Of a stretch of DNA of 49,065 nucleotides, positions 8,946 through 17,106 are shown piece by piece. Source of the DNA: Pseudoflavonifractor capillosus (GTDB lineage Bacteria; Bacillota; Clostridia; Oscillospirales; Oscillospiraceae); assembly GCF_016902575.1 (NCBI RefSeq), contig NZ_JACSNZ010000012.1, forward strand, positions 1-49,065. Direction: 5' to 3'. Both the position numbers and the translations under genes were made by a program. Each line of letters opens with the position of its first letter. Position 1 is the first letter of the stretch. Under the pieces are notes generated by a model. It saw only the letters and a list, made by a program, of their open reading frames with translations, had not been told where the DNA came from and made no database searches.

Positions 8946-10193
8946 TTGTGGCTTTCTCCGGCGGTGATGGGGCCGGCTGCGCCGGCGCTTCTCCCCGCCG
9001 CCCTCACCGCTCTGGGTGGGCTGGCTGGGCTTGACATTGGGCTGCTTGGGCTGCTGCTGCTTTTGCTCCTTGCCCCCCTTGGGCTGGTTCTGCTGGGGCT
9101 TTTGACCCTTATTCTGCCGCTTTTGCTGCTGGGACTGAGGGGCAGACTGCTTGCCCTTGTCCGGCTGGGCGGCGGGCTGCCCCTCCTTTTTCCCGCTGCC
9201 ACGGCGGCGGCGAGAGCGGGAGGACTTGCGCTCCTCCTCCTGGTTCACCGCCATATACTGCTCCAGCAGCGCCGCCAGGCTGGAGCCTTTGCTCAGGCTG
9301 TTCTCCTCCTGGATGGGCGTGCAGCGCAGCTTCTCCAGCTCCTCCTTGGGGGGAGCCACATAGTTCTCCGGCCGCTTGCCCTTGCCCGAGCGCACCACCC
9401 GGATCTCGGTGGTACGGTAGGTCTTAGGCTGCTCGGTGGAGTCCTCCAGGCGCACCTTCACCTGCTCCCGCAGCAGATTCACGGCGGTGACGTTGCCCAC
9501 TCCGTCGGGACACTCCACAAAGGAGTCCTGCTTGGGGCAGCGCTTCACCGCATCCTCATAGGCATCCTGCTCGTATTTCAGGCAGCACATCAGCCGCCCG
9601 CAGGTGCCGGAGATCTTGGTGGGATTCAAAGACAGGTTCTGGGTCTTGGCCATCTTGATGGACACAGGCTGGAACTCGTCCAGGAACTGGTGGCAGCAAA
9701 AGGGCTTACCGCAGATGCCCAGGCCGCCCAGCATCCTGGCCTCGTCCCGCACGCCGATTTGACGCAGTTCAATGCGGGAGCGGAAGATGCCCGCCAGATC
9801 CTTTACCAAGGCCCGGAAATCCACCCGGCCCTCGGAGGTGAAAAAGAAGATGATCTTGCTGCCGTCGAAGCTGTACTCCACTTCCACCAGCTTCATGTCC
9901 AGGCCGTGGCGCTCCACCAGCTGCTGGCAGACCTTCATGGCCTCCTTTTCCTTGCGGTGGTTGTCCTGCACCTGCTTTTCATCCTTGGCGGTGGCAATGC
10001 GCACCACCGGGCGCAGGGGCTGCACCACGGCATCGTCCCGCACCATGGCGTTGGACCGGGAGCAGATGCCGTACTCCACACCTTTCCCCGTCTCCACGAT
10101 GACCCCCACTCCCTGAGGGACGGTAAGACCGTTGGGGTCAAAATAATACTGTTTTCCGCCCTCTTTGAAGCGGACCGAAATAATCTCTGTCAT
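8934..10193 (-). CDS. ricT: PSP1-domain protein RicT (YaaT), regulatory iron-sulfur complex subunit
   Basis: RicT acts with RicA and RicF in Bacillus in RNA maturation with RNase Y and in phosphorelay/sporulation control. Residues 1-290 are the conserved PSP1 protein. The cysteines expected to hold Fe-S clusters are present: Cys161, Cys166 and Cys167 (GLGICGKPFCCHQF), Cys198, Cys203 and Cys204 (GTCGRLMCCLKYE). Residues about 320-419 form a long disordered tail rich in Lys, Arg and Gln; the Bacillus protein is about 275 residues and lacks it. The last codons (NNE) and the stop lie inside a short repeat. It follows holB by 41 nt, and the start has a GGAGGA site. ricA and ricF are not in the window. 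Confidence 0.93.
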   Translation of the reverse strand: MTEIISVRFKEGGKQYYFDPNGLTVPQGVGVIVETGKGVEYGICSRSNAMVRDDAVVQPLRPVVRIATAKDEKQVQDNHRKEKEAMKVCQQLVERHGLDMKLVEVEYSFDGSKIIFFFTSEGRVDFRALVKDLAGIFRSRIELRQIGVRDEARMLGGLGICGKPFCCHQFLDEFQPVSIKMAKTQNLSLNPTKISGTCGRLMCCLKYEQDAYEDAVKRCPKQDSFVECPDGVGNVTAVNLLREQVKVRLEDSTEQPKTYRTTEIRVVRSGKGKRPENYVAPPKEELEKLRCTPIQEENSLSKGSSLAALLEQYMAVNQEEERKSSRSRRRRGSGKKEGQPAAQPDKGKQSAPQSQQQKRQNKGQKPQQNQPKGGKEQKQQQPKQPNVKPSQPTQSGEGGGEKRRRSRPHHRRRKPQNNE

Positions 10194-10234
10194 GGATGTT
10201 CCTCCGTATATATCTCAGCCCCCCAGGGGCCGTT

Positions 10235-10981
10235 TCAGCCAAACAGGCGGGCGCACACCCACCCCAGCATATGGCCCACGCCGGGGTTGTACACGCCGTT
10301 TTCCCGGCACTGCTTCAAAATCTCCAGCACCCGGGCACCCCGCCGGGGCTGGGCGGTGAGCTGTCCGGCCACACACCCCTCGGTGAGGGACAAAAGCTCC
10401 AGCAGTTGGGCACTCTTGGCCTTTTCCAGCTCCAAAGCAGTCAAACCCCTGGCCACCTCCAGCTCGCTGCCACACAGCAGCAGCTGGGCCAGCTGCTCTG
10501 CCTTTTCCAGCTGCTTGGGGTCGGGCTGGAGCTGCTGTGGGGGCAATGCCAGGGTCTCGCACCGGGAGCGCACCGTCTCCAGCAGCAGCCCTGGCTGCTC
10601 ACACAGCAAAAGAAAGGCCCCGTAGGCAGGGCCATCCTCCAGGCTTTTCAGCAGCGCATTCTGGGCCGCCGGATTCAGGGCATCGGCGGGGGAGATGATG
10701 TACACCTTCCGTGCGCCCTCATTGGGGGTGACATAGAGATCGGCCCGGAGAGCCCGGGCCTGATCCACACTGATCTCCCGCTTGTCCGCACCGGGCCCCA
10801 CCCACTGCACATCGGGGTGGATGCCTGCATCCACCTTGCGGCAGTGGCGGCACACCCCGCAGGGTGCGGGGTGCCCGGTACACAGGTAGGCCGAGGCCAT
10901 GCGGCGGGCCAGTTCTTTTCGACTGTCCTCACTGCCTCCGGTGATGAGGTAGGCGTGGGAGAGGGACTGGGGCAGCTCCAT
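10235..10981 (-). CDS. holB: DNA polymerase III delta-prime subunit
   Basis: A clamp-loader subunit (248 residues from the ATG at 10981) that works with delta and tau/gamma to place the DnaN ring on DNA. The N-terminal AAA+ fold has a zinc module with Cys34, Cys41, Cys44 and Cys47. The usual P-loop is degenerate (GGSEDSRKE), as is normal for delta-prime. NALLKSLEDGP and the SRCE motif mark the ATPase-partner interface. The C-terminal collar domain is short, so the protein is smaller than the usual 300-330 residues. The ATG overlaps the darA stop (TGATG), implying translational coupling. A GTG one codon upstream is a less likely start. Confidence 0.9.
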   Translation of the reverse strand: MELPQSLSHAYLITGGSEDSRKELARRMASAYLCTGHPAPCGVCRHCRKVDAGIHPDVQWVGPGADKREISVDQARALRADLYVTPNEGARKVYIISPADALNPAAQNALLKSLEDGPAYGAFLLLCEQPGLLLETVRSRCETLALPPQQLQPDPKQLEKAEQLAQLLLCGSELEVARGLTALELEKAKSAQLLELLSLTEGCVAGQLTAQPRRGARVLEILKQCRENGVYNPGVGHMLGWVCARLFG

Positions 10982-11304
10982 CACAGCCGCTCAAACCGCT
11001 CCACATCCACCACAAACACGGTGGCGCCACCCACGGTGACCTCCACCGGCATGGTGGGGATATAGCCGTAGGTCATCTCAGAGGCGGTGGGGATCATCTG
11101 CTTGCGGCTGTGGGAGTACTCCCGGATAATATCCATCACTGCCTGAACCTTCTCGTCCTCCACGCCAATGAGCAGCGTCACGTTGCCCGCCATCAAAAAG
11201 CCGCCGGTGGTGGACAGACGGGTGGACGAAAACCCGTTCTTGGACAGATTCTGGGTCACGGTACCCACATCGTCATGGTTGATGATAGCAATGATCAGTT
11301 TCAT
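10981..11304 (-). CDS. darA: Cyclic-di-AMP receptor DarA (PstA/YaaQ)
   Basis: A 107-residue PII-like trimeric cytoplasmic protein that binds cyclic di-AMP. Sequence evidence is the start MKLIIAIINHDD, the STTGGFLMAGN loop and the VEVTVGGATVFVVDVERFE C-terminus. The start was moved 11 codons in from the longest frame because only the inner ATG has a GGGGGAG site. It sits between a decarboxylase gene and holB as in Bacillus (yaaO-tmk-yaaQ-yaaR-holB-yaaT), but tmk and yaaR are absent. Its downstream effect in this lineage is unknown. Confidence 0.93.
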   Translation of the reverse strand: MKLIIAIINHDDVGTVTQNLSKNGFSSTRLSTTGGFLMAGNVTLLIGVEDEKVQAVMDIIREYSHSRKQMIPTASEMTYGYIPTMPVEVTVGGATVFVVDVERFERL

Positions 11305-11326
11305 AGAATCTCCCCCTTGCTTTGCG

Positions 11327-12544
11327 TCAACAGTCATTGACCACTTTGATACTATCCATATTATATCCTATTTGCTCTAAATAGGCCAGATGTTTTTTGT
11401 CCACTTTTTCGCCGGGAGCCACCACCGGGATCCCCGGGGGGTAGGGAGCCAGCTGGCAGGCGCACACTTGCCCCACCGCCTCCTCCCAGGCCACCTCCTG
11501 GGTGGGGGCAAACAGGGCCTGCCTGGGACGCATCACCTGAGGCGGAGGCGGCGGGGGAGGGGGCAGCGGAGTGCCCGTCCCCAGGGGGATGCCCTCCAGG
11601 GCGGAGAGCAAGGCTGTGGCTGTGTCCGGCCCGTCGGCACAGGTGAAGATCAGCACCACATGGCCGCTGTCCGCCATCTCATAGTAGATGCCCCGCTCCA
11701 TCAGCGTGCGGGCCACCTGGTGCCCATCATCGCAGCGCAGCACCAGACGGGTGGGGTCCAGCTCCACCTCACCAGGTGTGAGAGCCGGGAGGCGGCGGCG
11801 CAAGTTTTCCACAATCTTGGCGGTTTCTGTGTAAGCTCGCCGCCCTTCTCCCTCCAGGTAGTCCCGGGCCACATCCAGCCCCGCCATGAGCACATAGTTG
11901 GGGGAGGAGGAGCCGGTGAGGCTGGCCACCCGGCGCAGGTCCGCCCCCTCATATCCCCGGGCCAGCAGCAGGGCCGTCTGCCCCGGGGCGGGGAGGGTCT
12001 TGTGGGCGGACACCACCACCACGTCGGCACTCTGGTAGCCCGTGTAACCCAAAAAAGGCAGGTGTGCCCCATGGGCCCCGTCCACCATCAGCTTGGCCCC
12101 GTGGCGGTGACAAACGGCAGCAATGGCGGGGATATCCGACAACACACCGTAATAAGTCGGCGATATTATACATACAGTTTTTACTTTTTGGTGCTGTTCC
12201 AGGGCATTGAACACAGAGCGGTGACTGCCCCGATCCAGCAGCACCTCACTGCCCACCCCGGCAGTGAGGGCCAGCCCGGCCTGGATGCCCTGGGTGGAGC
12301 CGCCAGTGAGGAACAGGCAGGTGTCCATACCAGTGGCCTTGGCCCACAGCTGCTGGGCCTGCTGGATGGGATCATCCTCTTCGGGGTCGAAGAGGTCGCC
12401 GGTGGCGGGGTGCTCGGTGACATCCAAATGGGCCGGCCAGAACTCCAGCCCAGGGGCGGGGGAGCCGTGGTGGCCGGGCATGTCCAAGCGCTGGAGGGGC
12501 TGGTGGGACAGCTCCACCAGGCGGTCATAGAGGGGGGTGGGCAT
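11327..12544 (-). CDS. PLP-dependent Orn/Lys/Arg decarboxylase family protein (YaaO-like)
   Basis: A 405-residue fold-type I PLP enzyme of the ornithine/lysine/arginine decarboxylase group. PLP lysine is Lys182 in SAHKTLPAPGQT; Asp155 in VDGAHGAHLPF is the expected pyridine-nitrogen contact; the N-terminal PGHHG is typical. A run of eight prolines links the large domain to the small C-terminal domain. The amino-acid substrate cannot be told from sequence. The start at 12544 (MPTPLYDRL) is preferred: it has a GGAG and matches YaaO N-termini, whereas the ATG 22 codons upstream has no ribosome binding site. It is first in the darA-holB-ricT cluster. An AT-rich stretch at about 12611-12660 contains a possible weak promoter. 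Confidence 0.85.
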   Translation of the reverse strand: MPTPLYDRLVELSHQPLQRLDMPGHHGSPAPGLEFWPAHLDVTEHPATGDLFDPEEDDPIQQAQQLWAKATGMDTCLFLTGGSTQGIQAGLALTAGVGSEVLLDRGSHRSVFNALEQHQKVKTVCIISPTYYGVLSDIPAIAAVCHRHGAKLMVDGAHGAHLPFLGYTGYQSADVVVVSAHKTLPAPGQTALLLARGYEGADLRRVASLTGSSSPNYVLMAGLDVARDYLEGEGRRAYTETAKIVENLRRRLPALTPGEVELDPTRLVLRCDDGHQVARTLMERGIYYEMADSGHVVLIFTCADGPDTATALLSALEGIPLGTGTPLPPPPPPPPQVMRPRQALFAPTQEVAWEEAVGQVCACQLAPYPPGIPVVAPGEKVDKKHLAYLEQIGYNMDSIKVVNDC

Positions 12545-12726
12545 AGGCTCCACATCCTTTCGTAAACCTGTGGAAATGCCCTCTTTCAGTTCAAACCTGG
12601 GCAAATCCATAAACTTTTCGTATTTTACACTTATTATATTACACTTTGTATTTGAATAACATCATTTTATTTCTGGGGGATGGGTGGGGTTGGGGGGCTA
12701 ATCCTTTTCCCCAGCCATGGCATGGC

Positions 12727-13334
12727 CTTGCCAGTCTGGCACAGAGCGCTCCGCTGGGGTCTATGTTTGCCCGGCCAAAAATAGACGAAAAAGCCGCCTA
12801 GGGCGTTCCCCCCTAGGTACCCCCCTTGAATAGCTGACTGGCATTGCGTCCCATATCCACGGCCCGGAACATCTCCTGCTGTTCCTGGTTATGCCACCAC
12901 CCCAGGCCACCATGGCAGCTGGCCCTAGAGCCTGGGTAGTTCCCTGGTCCGGGCCTTCTCCCGGTGTAGCGGCTGTTCCCAGCCGCCGAAACCCAGGCAG
13001 CCCACAGCACGGGACCGCTGCACCCCACCAGGCCCTCAAGCCTGGAGGCAGGGGCCTCCGCCCGGCCGCAGTCGGCCGGGGTGCACCACAGGTAGGGCCG
13101 AAAACAGGAGAACGGAGCACCCCCCAGCAGCTATGGAGTGGGGGAGAGCACCATTTCCTCCCTGGCATGGTAACCGCCCTTCGGCCCGTCCTGGAAAGCA
13201 ACTCCTCACAGCATGGGAAAGCGGGGTGGATTCCACAAGGCGGGGGAAGGCCCCGCCTTTGGTGGGTCTTTGGTGACTTTCTGCCCAATCAGAAAGTCAC
13301 CCCAGCGGAGCGTCACCAGGCTGGCAAGTCTGCT
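12727..13334. repeat. Large dispersed repeat, copy B
   Basis: The left end holds a near-perfect hairpin (12759-12786, GTCTATGTTTG with CAAAAATAGAC, one mismatch) and CCTAGGG / CCCTAGG. The core (about 12862-13030) matches copies A and D in the same orientation. The right end has a perfect 12-bp hairpin (13272-13301, GGTGACTTTCTG with CAGAAAGTCACC), then CAGCGGAGCGTC and CAGGCTGGCAAGTCTGC. It fills most of the 860-bp gap between the decarboxylase and khpB. Nothing coding is seen. Confidence 0.85.
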
Positions 13335-13405
13335 CTTGATGGCAGCACAAGTGCAACAATGGCCTGCCGTGGATTTCCACAGCAGGCCATGAAGTTGTTG
13401 ATCTC

Positions 13406-14158
13406 TCAGCGCTTTTGGGGATCGTAGGCCACAACGGTGCGGCGGTTGGGCTCAGTGCCGGTGGAGAAGGTGCTCACACCGGCCACGTCCTGCAAAGCGG
13501 CGTGAATGACGTGCCGCTCGTAGGCGTTCATGGCCTCCAGGGTAATGTTGCGGCGGTACTTGACCACCTTGGCGGCAGTCTTGTGGGCCAGACGCTGGAG
13601 GGCCTCCTCCCGGCGGGCACGATACCCCTCCGCATCCACATGGATGCGATAGCGGTGGCTGCGGCCCCGGTTGACCACATAGCCGGTGAGCTGCTGAATG
13701 GCGTCCAGGGTCTCGCCCCGGTGGCCAATGAGAGCGCCCATGTTCTCGCCCTCCAGCACCACCTGGTAGGTGTCCCCGTCCCGGGTGATCCGGGAGCTGG
13801 CCTCCACACCCATCTGGGCAAACAGGCCGGACTGGAAGCGGACAATGGCCTGGGCCACCTCGTCGTCCACAACTTCCTCCACGGGTGTGGAAGTTTCCTC
13901 AGCCTCCTGCTCAGGCTCCTCCGCCTTGGCGGGAGCGGCGGGGGCAACAGGGGCGGCAGCCTCCACAACCTCTTCCTCGTCGGGGGCCTCGTAGGTGAGC
14001 TTCACCTTGGCAGGCACCGAACCGATGCCCAAAAACCCGGTCTTGCCCCGCTCCAAAATCTCCAGAGACACATCGTCCCGATCCAGACCCAGCTGGGCCA
14101 GACCCTTGGCAATGGCCTCGTCCTCGTTCTTGCCTGTGACTTCAATAAACTTCAGCAC
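13406..14158 (-). CDS. khpB: RNA-binding protein KhpB (Jag/EloR)
   Basis: A 250-residue cytoplasmic KH/R3H RNA-binding protein linked to cell elongation and division. The Jag N-terminal domain covers about 1-55 (MLKFIEVTGKNEDEAIAKGL, GFLGIGSVPAKV). An acidic Ala/Pro/Glu linker spans 58-100. A KH-II domain follows, with the GALIGHRGETLDAIQ loop, and then an R3H domain (RREEALQRLAHKTAAKV ... NAYERHVIHAAL) ending TGTEPNRRTVVAY. It lies 17 nt after yidC, as in most Firmicutes, and is probably co-transcribed from the rpmH promoter. Its partner KhpA is not in the window. Confidence 0.95.
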   Translation of the reverse strand: MLKFIEVTGKNEDEAIAKGLAQLGLDRDDVSLEILERGKTGFLGIGSVPAKVKLTYEAPDEEEVVEAAAPVAPAAPAKAEEPEQEAEETSTPVEEVVDDEVAQAIVRFQSGLFAQMGVEASSRITRDGDTYQVVLEGENMGALIGHRGETLDAIQQLTGYVVNRGRSHRYRIHVDAEGYRARREEALQRLAHKTAAKVVKYRRNITLEAMNAYERHVIHAALQDVAGVSTFSTGTEPNRRTVVAYDPQKR

Positions 14159-14175
14159 GATGGTGCACTCCTCTC

Positions 14176-15477
14176 TCAGTCCTTGGGATCCTGCTCTTCG
14201 CTTTCGGGGGCGTAGGCCTCCTCATAGTCTCCGGCCTGCTCCTGCTCCTGGGCCTGCACAGGCTCCTCAGGGGTGGACACAGGGGGAATCACCGGGGTCT
14301 CCGGCTGCTGGGCCACCGTCTCCTCCGGCTCCACATCCTCTTCCACCGTCTGGCGGGTGGGGTTGGGATCCACATAGGGAGTGATGGGATAGCGGTTGGG
14401 GTCGTAGCTGCGGCCCAGGGCATAGGGGCGATCCCCTCTCTGGCTGGCAGTGACGTCCACGCCCTTGCCCTTCTTTTCCTTGTGCTGGACCTTCTTGCCC
14501 TTATTGGCGGCCATGGCCTGAGCCTTACGCTGAGCGGCCTGACGGCGGCGCTCCTTCTCTTCCTCCTTGGCCTTGGCAGCCCGGGCCTCCATCTCACGCT
14601 GGGCAGCCTCATAGTCCTTCTTCAGGATCTTGCCGCAGATGACTTCCTGCACCATCATGAACAGAGAGTTGGAGATCCAGTACAGACACAGACCCGCAGG
14701 CATGGTAAAGCCGATCCACAGAGAGATCAGGGGGCTGATGATCATCATGGAACGCATGCTGCCGTTGGTGTCCTGGTTGGCGTTCATCTTATTGGTGCGC
14801 TGGGACACCATCATGGACAGCAGGGACAGACACGCAGAGATGATAGGCAGCAAAAACAGGCCCACAGCACTGGGGGTGATGCCGCCCTGCCAAAAGTTTA
14901 GGCTGGGGATCTGGGACAAATCCAGCCCCAGGAAGTTGAAGTTGATGACGAACAGGCCGCCGGCGGACAGACCCGCTGCGGTGACAGCCTCCTTGGCGGT
15001 GGACAGGTTGCCAGCATTCAACTGAGCGGCCAGAGTCAACTCGCCAAAGCCGGAGCCAGCCTGGAAGCCAGCCACACCCAGTGCGCTGGCCACAGCGGTG
15101 GTGCCTGCATCGGTCAGACCCATCAGGTACTTCAAGGGCCGGCGGATGATGGCATACAGAGGCATCAGGATCAGCAGAGGCACCATGGACCAGCCACAGC
15201 CACCCATGGGGCTGACGTGGTTGTCCGCATAGAGCTTCTGGATCTCCTGGTTATAGCGCTCCCGGTCGGTGCCGCAGCGCTGTTGGATCTCCTTCATCTG
15301 GCCGCTGAGCAGATTCATCTTGATCATGCTCTTTTTGCCCTTGAGGGACAGGGGGAAGAGGATGATCTTCACCACCAGAGTAAAGAGGATCAGGGCCACG
15401 CCATAGTTGTCAAACACCTGACAGAAGGTTTTGAGCAGCCAACTAAAGGGCATGAGCACAATTTGCCAGATATCCAT
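14176..15477 (-). CDS. yidC: Membrane protein insertase YidC/Oxa1
   Basis: Inserts membrane proteins alone or with SecYEG. At 433 residues it is of the short Gram-positive type at its N-terminus but has a long C-terminal extension. Hydrophobic segments lie near 25-45, 95-125, 165-190, 205-230 and 235-265. The expected basic residue of the hydrophilic groove is Lys37 (TLVVKIILFP). The first cytoplasmic hairpin (MKEIQQRCGTDRERYNQEI) is clear. Residues about 285-345 are Lys/Arg-rich, possibly ribosome-contacting, and the last 60 are Glu/Pro-rich. No lipobox is seen at the N-terminus, unlike Bacillus SpoIIIJ. It lies 3 nt downstream of yidD. Confidence 0.95.
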   Translation of the reverse strand: MDIWQIVLMPFSWLLKTFCQVFDNYGVALILFTLVVKIILFPLSLKGKKSMIKMNLLSGQMKEIQQRCGTDRERYNQEIQKLYADNHVSPMGGCGWSMVPLLILMPLYAIIRRPLKYLMGLTDAGTTAVASALGVAGFQAGSGFGELTLAAQLNAGNLSTAKEAVTAAGLSAGGLFVINFNFLGLDLSQIPSLNFWQGGITPSAVGLFLLPIISACLSLLSMMVSQRTNKMNANQDTNGSMRSMMIISPLISLWIGFTMPAGLCLYWISNSLFMMVQEVICGKILKKDYEAAQREMEARAAKAKEEEKERRRQAAQRKAQAMAANKGKKVQHKEKKGKGVDVTASQRGDRPYALGRSYDPNRYPITPYVDPNPTRQTVEEDVEPEETVAQQPETPVIPPVSTPEEPVQAQEQEQAGDYEEAYAPESEEQDPKD

Positions 15478-15480
15478 GTG

Positions 15481-15726
15481 TTACCTCCTGGACAATCGAG
15501 TTTTTTTCGGTGGAACAGGGTCGTAGATGAAGCCTTTTTCCTTGTGAAACGGATGGCAGCGCAGCACCCGCCACACCGCCAGCAGCCCACCCTTCACCGC
15601 CCCGTGTACCTCAATGGCCTCCAGGGCATAGGTGGAACAGGTGGGGATAAAGCGGCAGCAGGGTTGCCGGGCCGGAGAGATGTTTTTTCGATAAAAGCGC
15701 ACCAAAAACAGCAAAACTGCCTTCAT
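15481..15726 (-). CDS. yidD: Membrane protein insertion efficiency factor YidD
   Basis: An 81-residue membrane-associated helper of the YidC pathway. It has the family signature: an amphipathic N-terminus (LLFLVRFYRKNISP), the cysteine motif CCRFIPTCSTYALEAI, HGAVKGGLLAVWRVLRCHPF and a terminal proline/basic stretch. It lies 4 nt after rnpA and 3 nt before yidC, the standard order, so the three genes are surely co-transcribed. Confidence 0.95.
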   Translation of the reverse strand: MKAVLLFLVRFYRKNISPARQPCCRFIPTCSTYALEAIEVHGAVKGGLLAVWRVLRCHPFHKEKGFIYDPVPPKKTRLSRR

Positions 15727-15730
15727 ACAC

Positions 15731-16069
15731 TTACTTCTCCATCAAATCCAGCTTGCGGCACAGGCGAAGGAAGGACTCCTCCAGCGGCCGATAGCGGCTA
15801 GAGCCTGCCCGCACCCGGGCAACCACCACCAGATCTATCCCCCGCACCAGCTCATGCTCATGCAGGCGGTAGATTTCCCGCAGGCGGCGGCGCAGCCGGT
15901 TGCGCACCACAGCATGTCCCACCTTGGTGGACACGGTGAGGCCCAGCCGATTGCTGTTGCGGCCGTTTTTCCGCACATACAGCGCCAGACGGCTGTCTGC
16001 GGCGGTATTTCCCTTGCGGTACAGGCGGCGGAAAATGTGGTTTTCCTTGATTGATACCGTGTATTTCAC
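15731..16069 (-). CDS. rnpA: Ribonuclease P protein component
   Basis: A 112-residue protein cofactor of the ribozyme that trims tRNA 5' leaders. The substrate-binding cleft and the RNR motif are present (TKVGHAVVRNRLRRRLREIYR). The start is a GTG at 16069, with AAGGGAG 7 nt upstream and the conserved N-terminus VKYTVSIKENHIFRRLYRKG. A longer frame with an ATG at 16168 lacks homology in its first 33 codons and is rejected. It is separated from rpmH by an unusually long 308 nt. Confidence 0.93.
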   Translation of the reverse strand: MKYTVSIKENHIFRRLYRKGNTAADSRLALYVRKNGRNSNRLGLTVSTKVGHAVVRNRLRRRLREIYRLHEHELVRGIDLVVVARVRAGSSRYRPLEESFLRLCRKLDLMEK

Positions 16070-16377
16070 AAAAAAACTCCCTTCATCAGGGTGGAAACAT
16101 CGGAATCCTGAAACGGCAACCTCCAGAGGTCTCCACAGGAGACGTTTCCAGCCATCCCCAAGAGCCACATGCGAGATTTTTTTCGTCCCAAAGAGGCGGG
16201 GCTTTACAGAAATACTTGGTGTATTTCAAAAAGCCGCAACGAATTTGGGGCGGAAAAGGGCCGCAAGGGGCCGCAGGGGCATGGATGAAAAGGTCTCCAT
16301 ATGAAGCCAGGGGCGAGGGATTTACTCCCGCGCCCCAGCCTTATTCTTATATTCCGATGTTGCCGCTGTTGCCACCA
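16070..16377 (-). other. Long rpmH-rnpA spacer, no gene
   Basis: 308 nt within an operon in which these genes normally nearly touch. No credible ORF. On the transcript strand it can form GTCTCC / GGAGAC and GAAATAC / GTATTTC hairpins; the latter resembles the rnpA start region (GTGAAATACAC). A T-rich stretch (about 16175-16185 on the plus strand) is not preceded by a strong stem. Confidence 0.5.
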
Positions 16378-16512
16378 TCAGTGGGTGAGACGAGCGCGGC
16401 CCTTGGCGCGGCGGCGAGCCAGAACCTTGCGACCGTCGGCAGTGGCCATGCGCTTGCGGAAACCATGGACCTTGGAGCGATGACGCTTCTTGGGCTGATA
16501 GGTACGAACCAT
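16378..16512 (-). CDS. rpmH: 50S ribosomal protein L34
   Basis: A 44-residue basic ribosomal protein of the large subunit: [18 protein letters not shown], then [24 protein letters not shown]. Its length and sequence are typical. The ATG at 16512 has a perfect AGGAGGTG site; a longer in-frame extension upstream is not conserved. First gene of the leftward rpmH-rnpA-yidD-yidC-khpB operon, which diverges from dnaA. Confidence 0.97.
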   Translation of the reverse strand: MVRTYQPKKRHRSKVHGFRKRMATADGRKVLARRRAKGRARLTH

Positions 16513-16628
16513 GCGGAAACACCTCCTGTACAGATTGGCAAAGCACAGCGTGGACGCCGTGCCGCCCTCCACAACATCCCGTAGGGGATGCGGTCGGTAA
16601 AATCAATGCGCTCAATAGCGCACACGAA

Positions 16629-16657
16629 ATTATACCCAAATCCGCCCCTTCTGTCAA
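16629..16657 (-). promoter_or_regulatory. Consensus promoter of the rpmH operon
   Basis: On the minus strand TTGACA (16652-16657) and TATAAT (16629-16634) are separated by exactly 17 bp: a perfect housekeeping promoter. The leader of about 110 nt contains a CATCCC / GGGATG hairpin. Confidence 0.92.
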
Positions 16658-16798
16658 GAAAAATTCCGATATTTTTTCTCCACACCCCACCAGCACAAGA
16701 TATTGTGGTAATTCTTGACCTTCTTCACAACACCCGCCGTTTTTCCCCACTGTGTGGAGGTTTTGTGGAAAAATTTTTGGCTACAATATAAATAAGAA

Positions 16799-16827
16799 TT
16801 GCCCTTTTCATATTTTTTTGCTATAAT
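16799..16827 (+). promoter_or_regulatory. Promoter of dnaA
   Basis: TTGCCC (16799-16804), a 17-bp spacer and TATAAT (16822-16827). A DnaA-box-like TGTGGAAAA lies just upstream (about 16764-16772), with TGTGGAGGT near 16752. This fits the usual autoregulation of dnaA. A second TACAAT at 16782-16787 lacks a good -35. Confidence 0.75.
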
Positions 16828-16834
16828 GTATGCC

Positions 16835-17106
16835 AAACCACAATGTACACATATTCCTTTCCCCGGTGCGTCATCCACCGGGGCTTTGACGCTTTGCGTC
16901 AAATGCCTCGGCCCACTTACCAGGGGAATGGTTTTTTGCGCGCTTACACATAGGGCCGCTCAAGCCCTATCACCGTGCCTTGAGGTGCGCCGCTACACTG
17001 CACACAGGGCGATGGATTCCATCTGTCGCTCCCCTTAGCGGCCTGTTTTTCCGCACAGGGTGTGGAAGGCTGAAATACTCTCTTGTAAGTTGAGGAGGCT
17101 CAAGCC
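16835..17106 (+). other. Structured leader upstream of dnaA
   Basis: About 270 nt between the dnaA promoter and start codon. It can form several local hairpins: CCCCGGTG / CACCGGGG-type near 16860-16882, TTTGACGC / GCGTCAAA near 16883-16901, CTCAAG / CTTGAG near 16957-16983, and GATGG / CCATC near 17011-17023. A TGTGGAAGG box lies at about 17061. It matches no RNA family I recognise (not SRP RNA, 6S or a known riboswitch). Confidence 0.45.
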
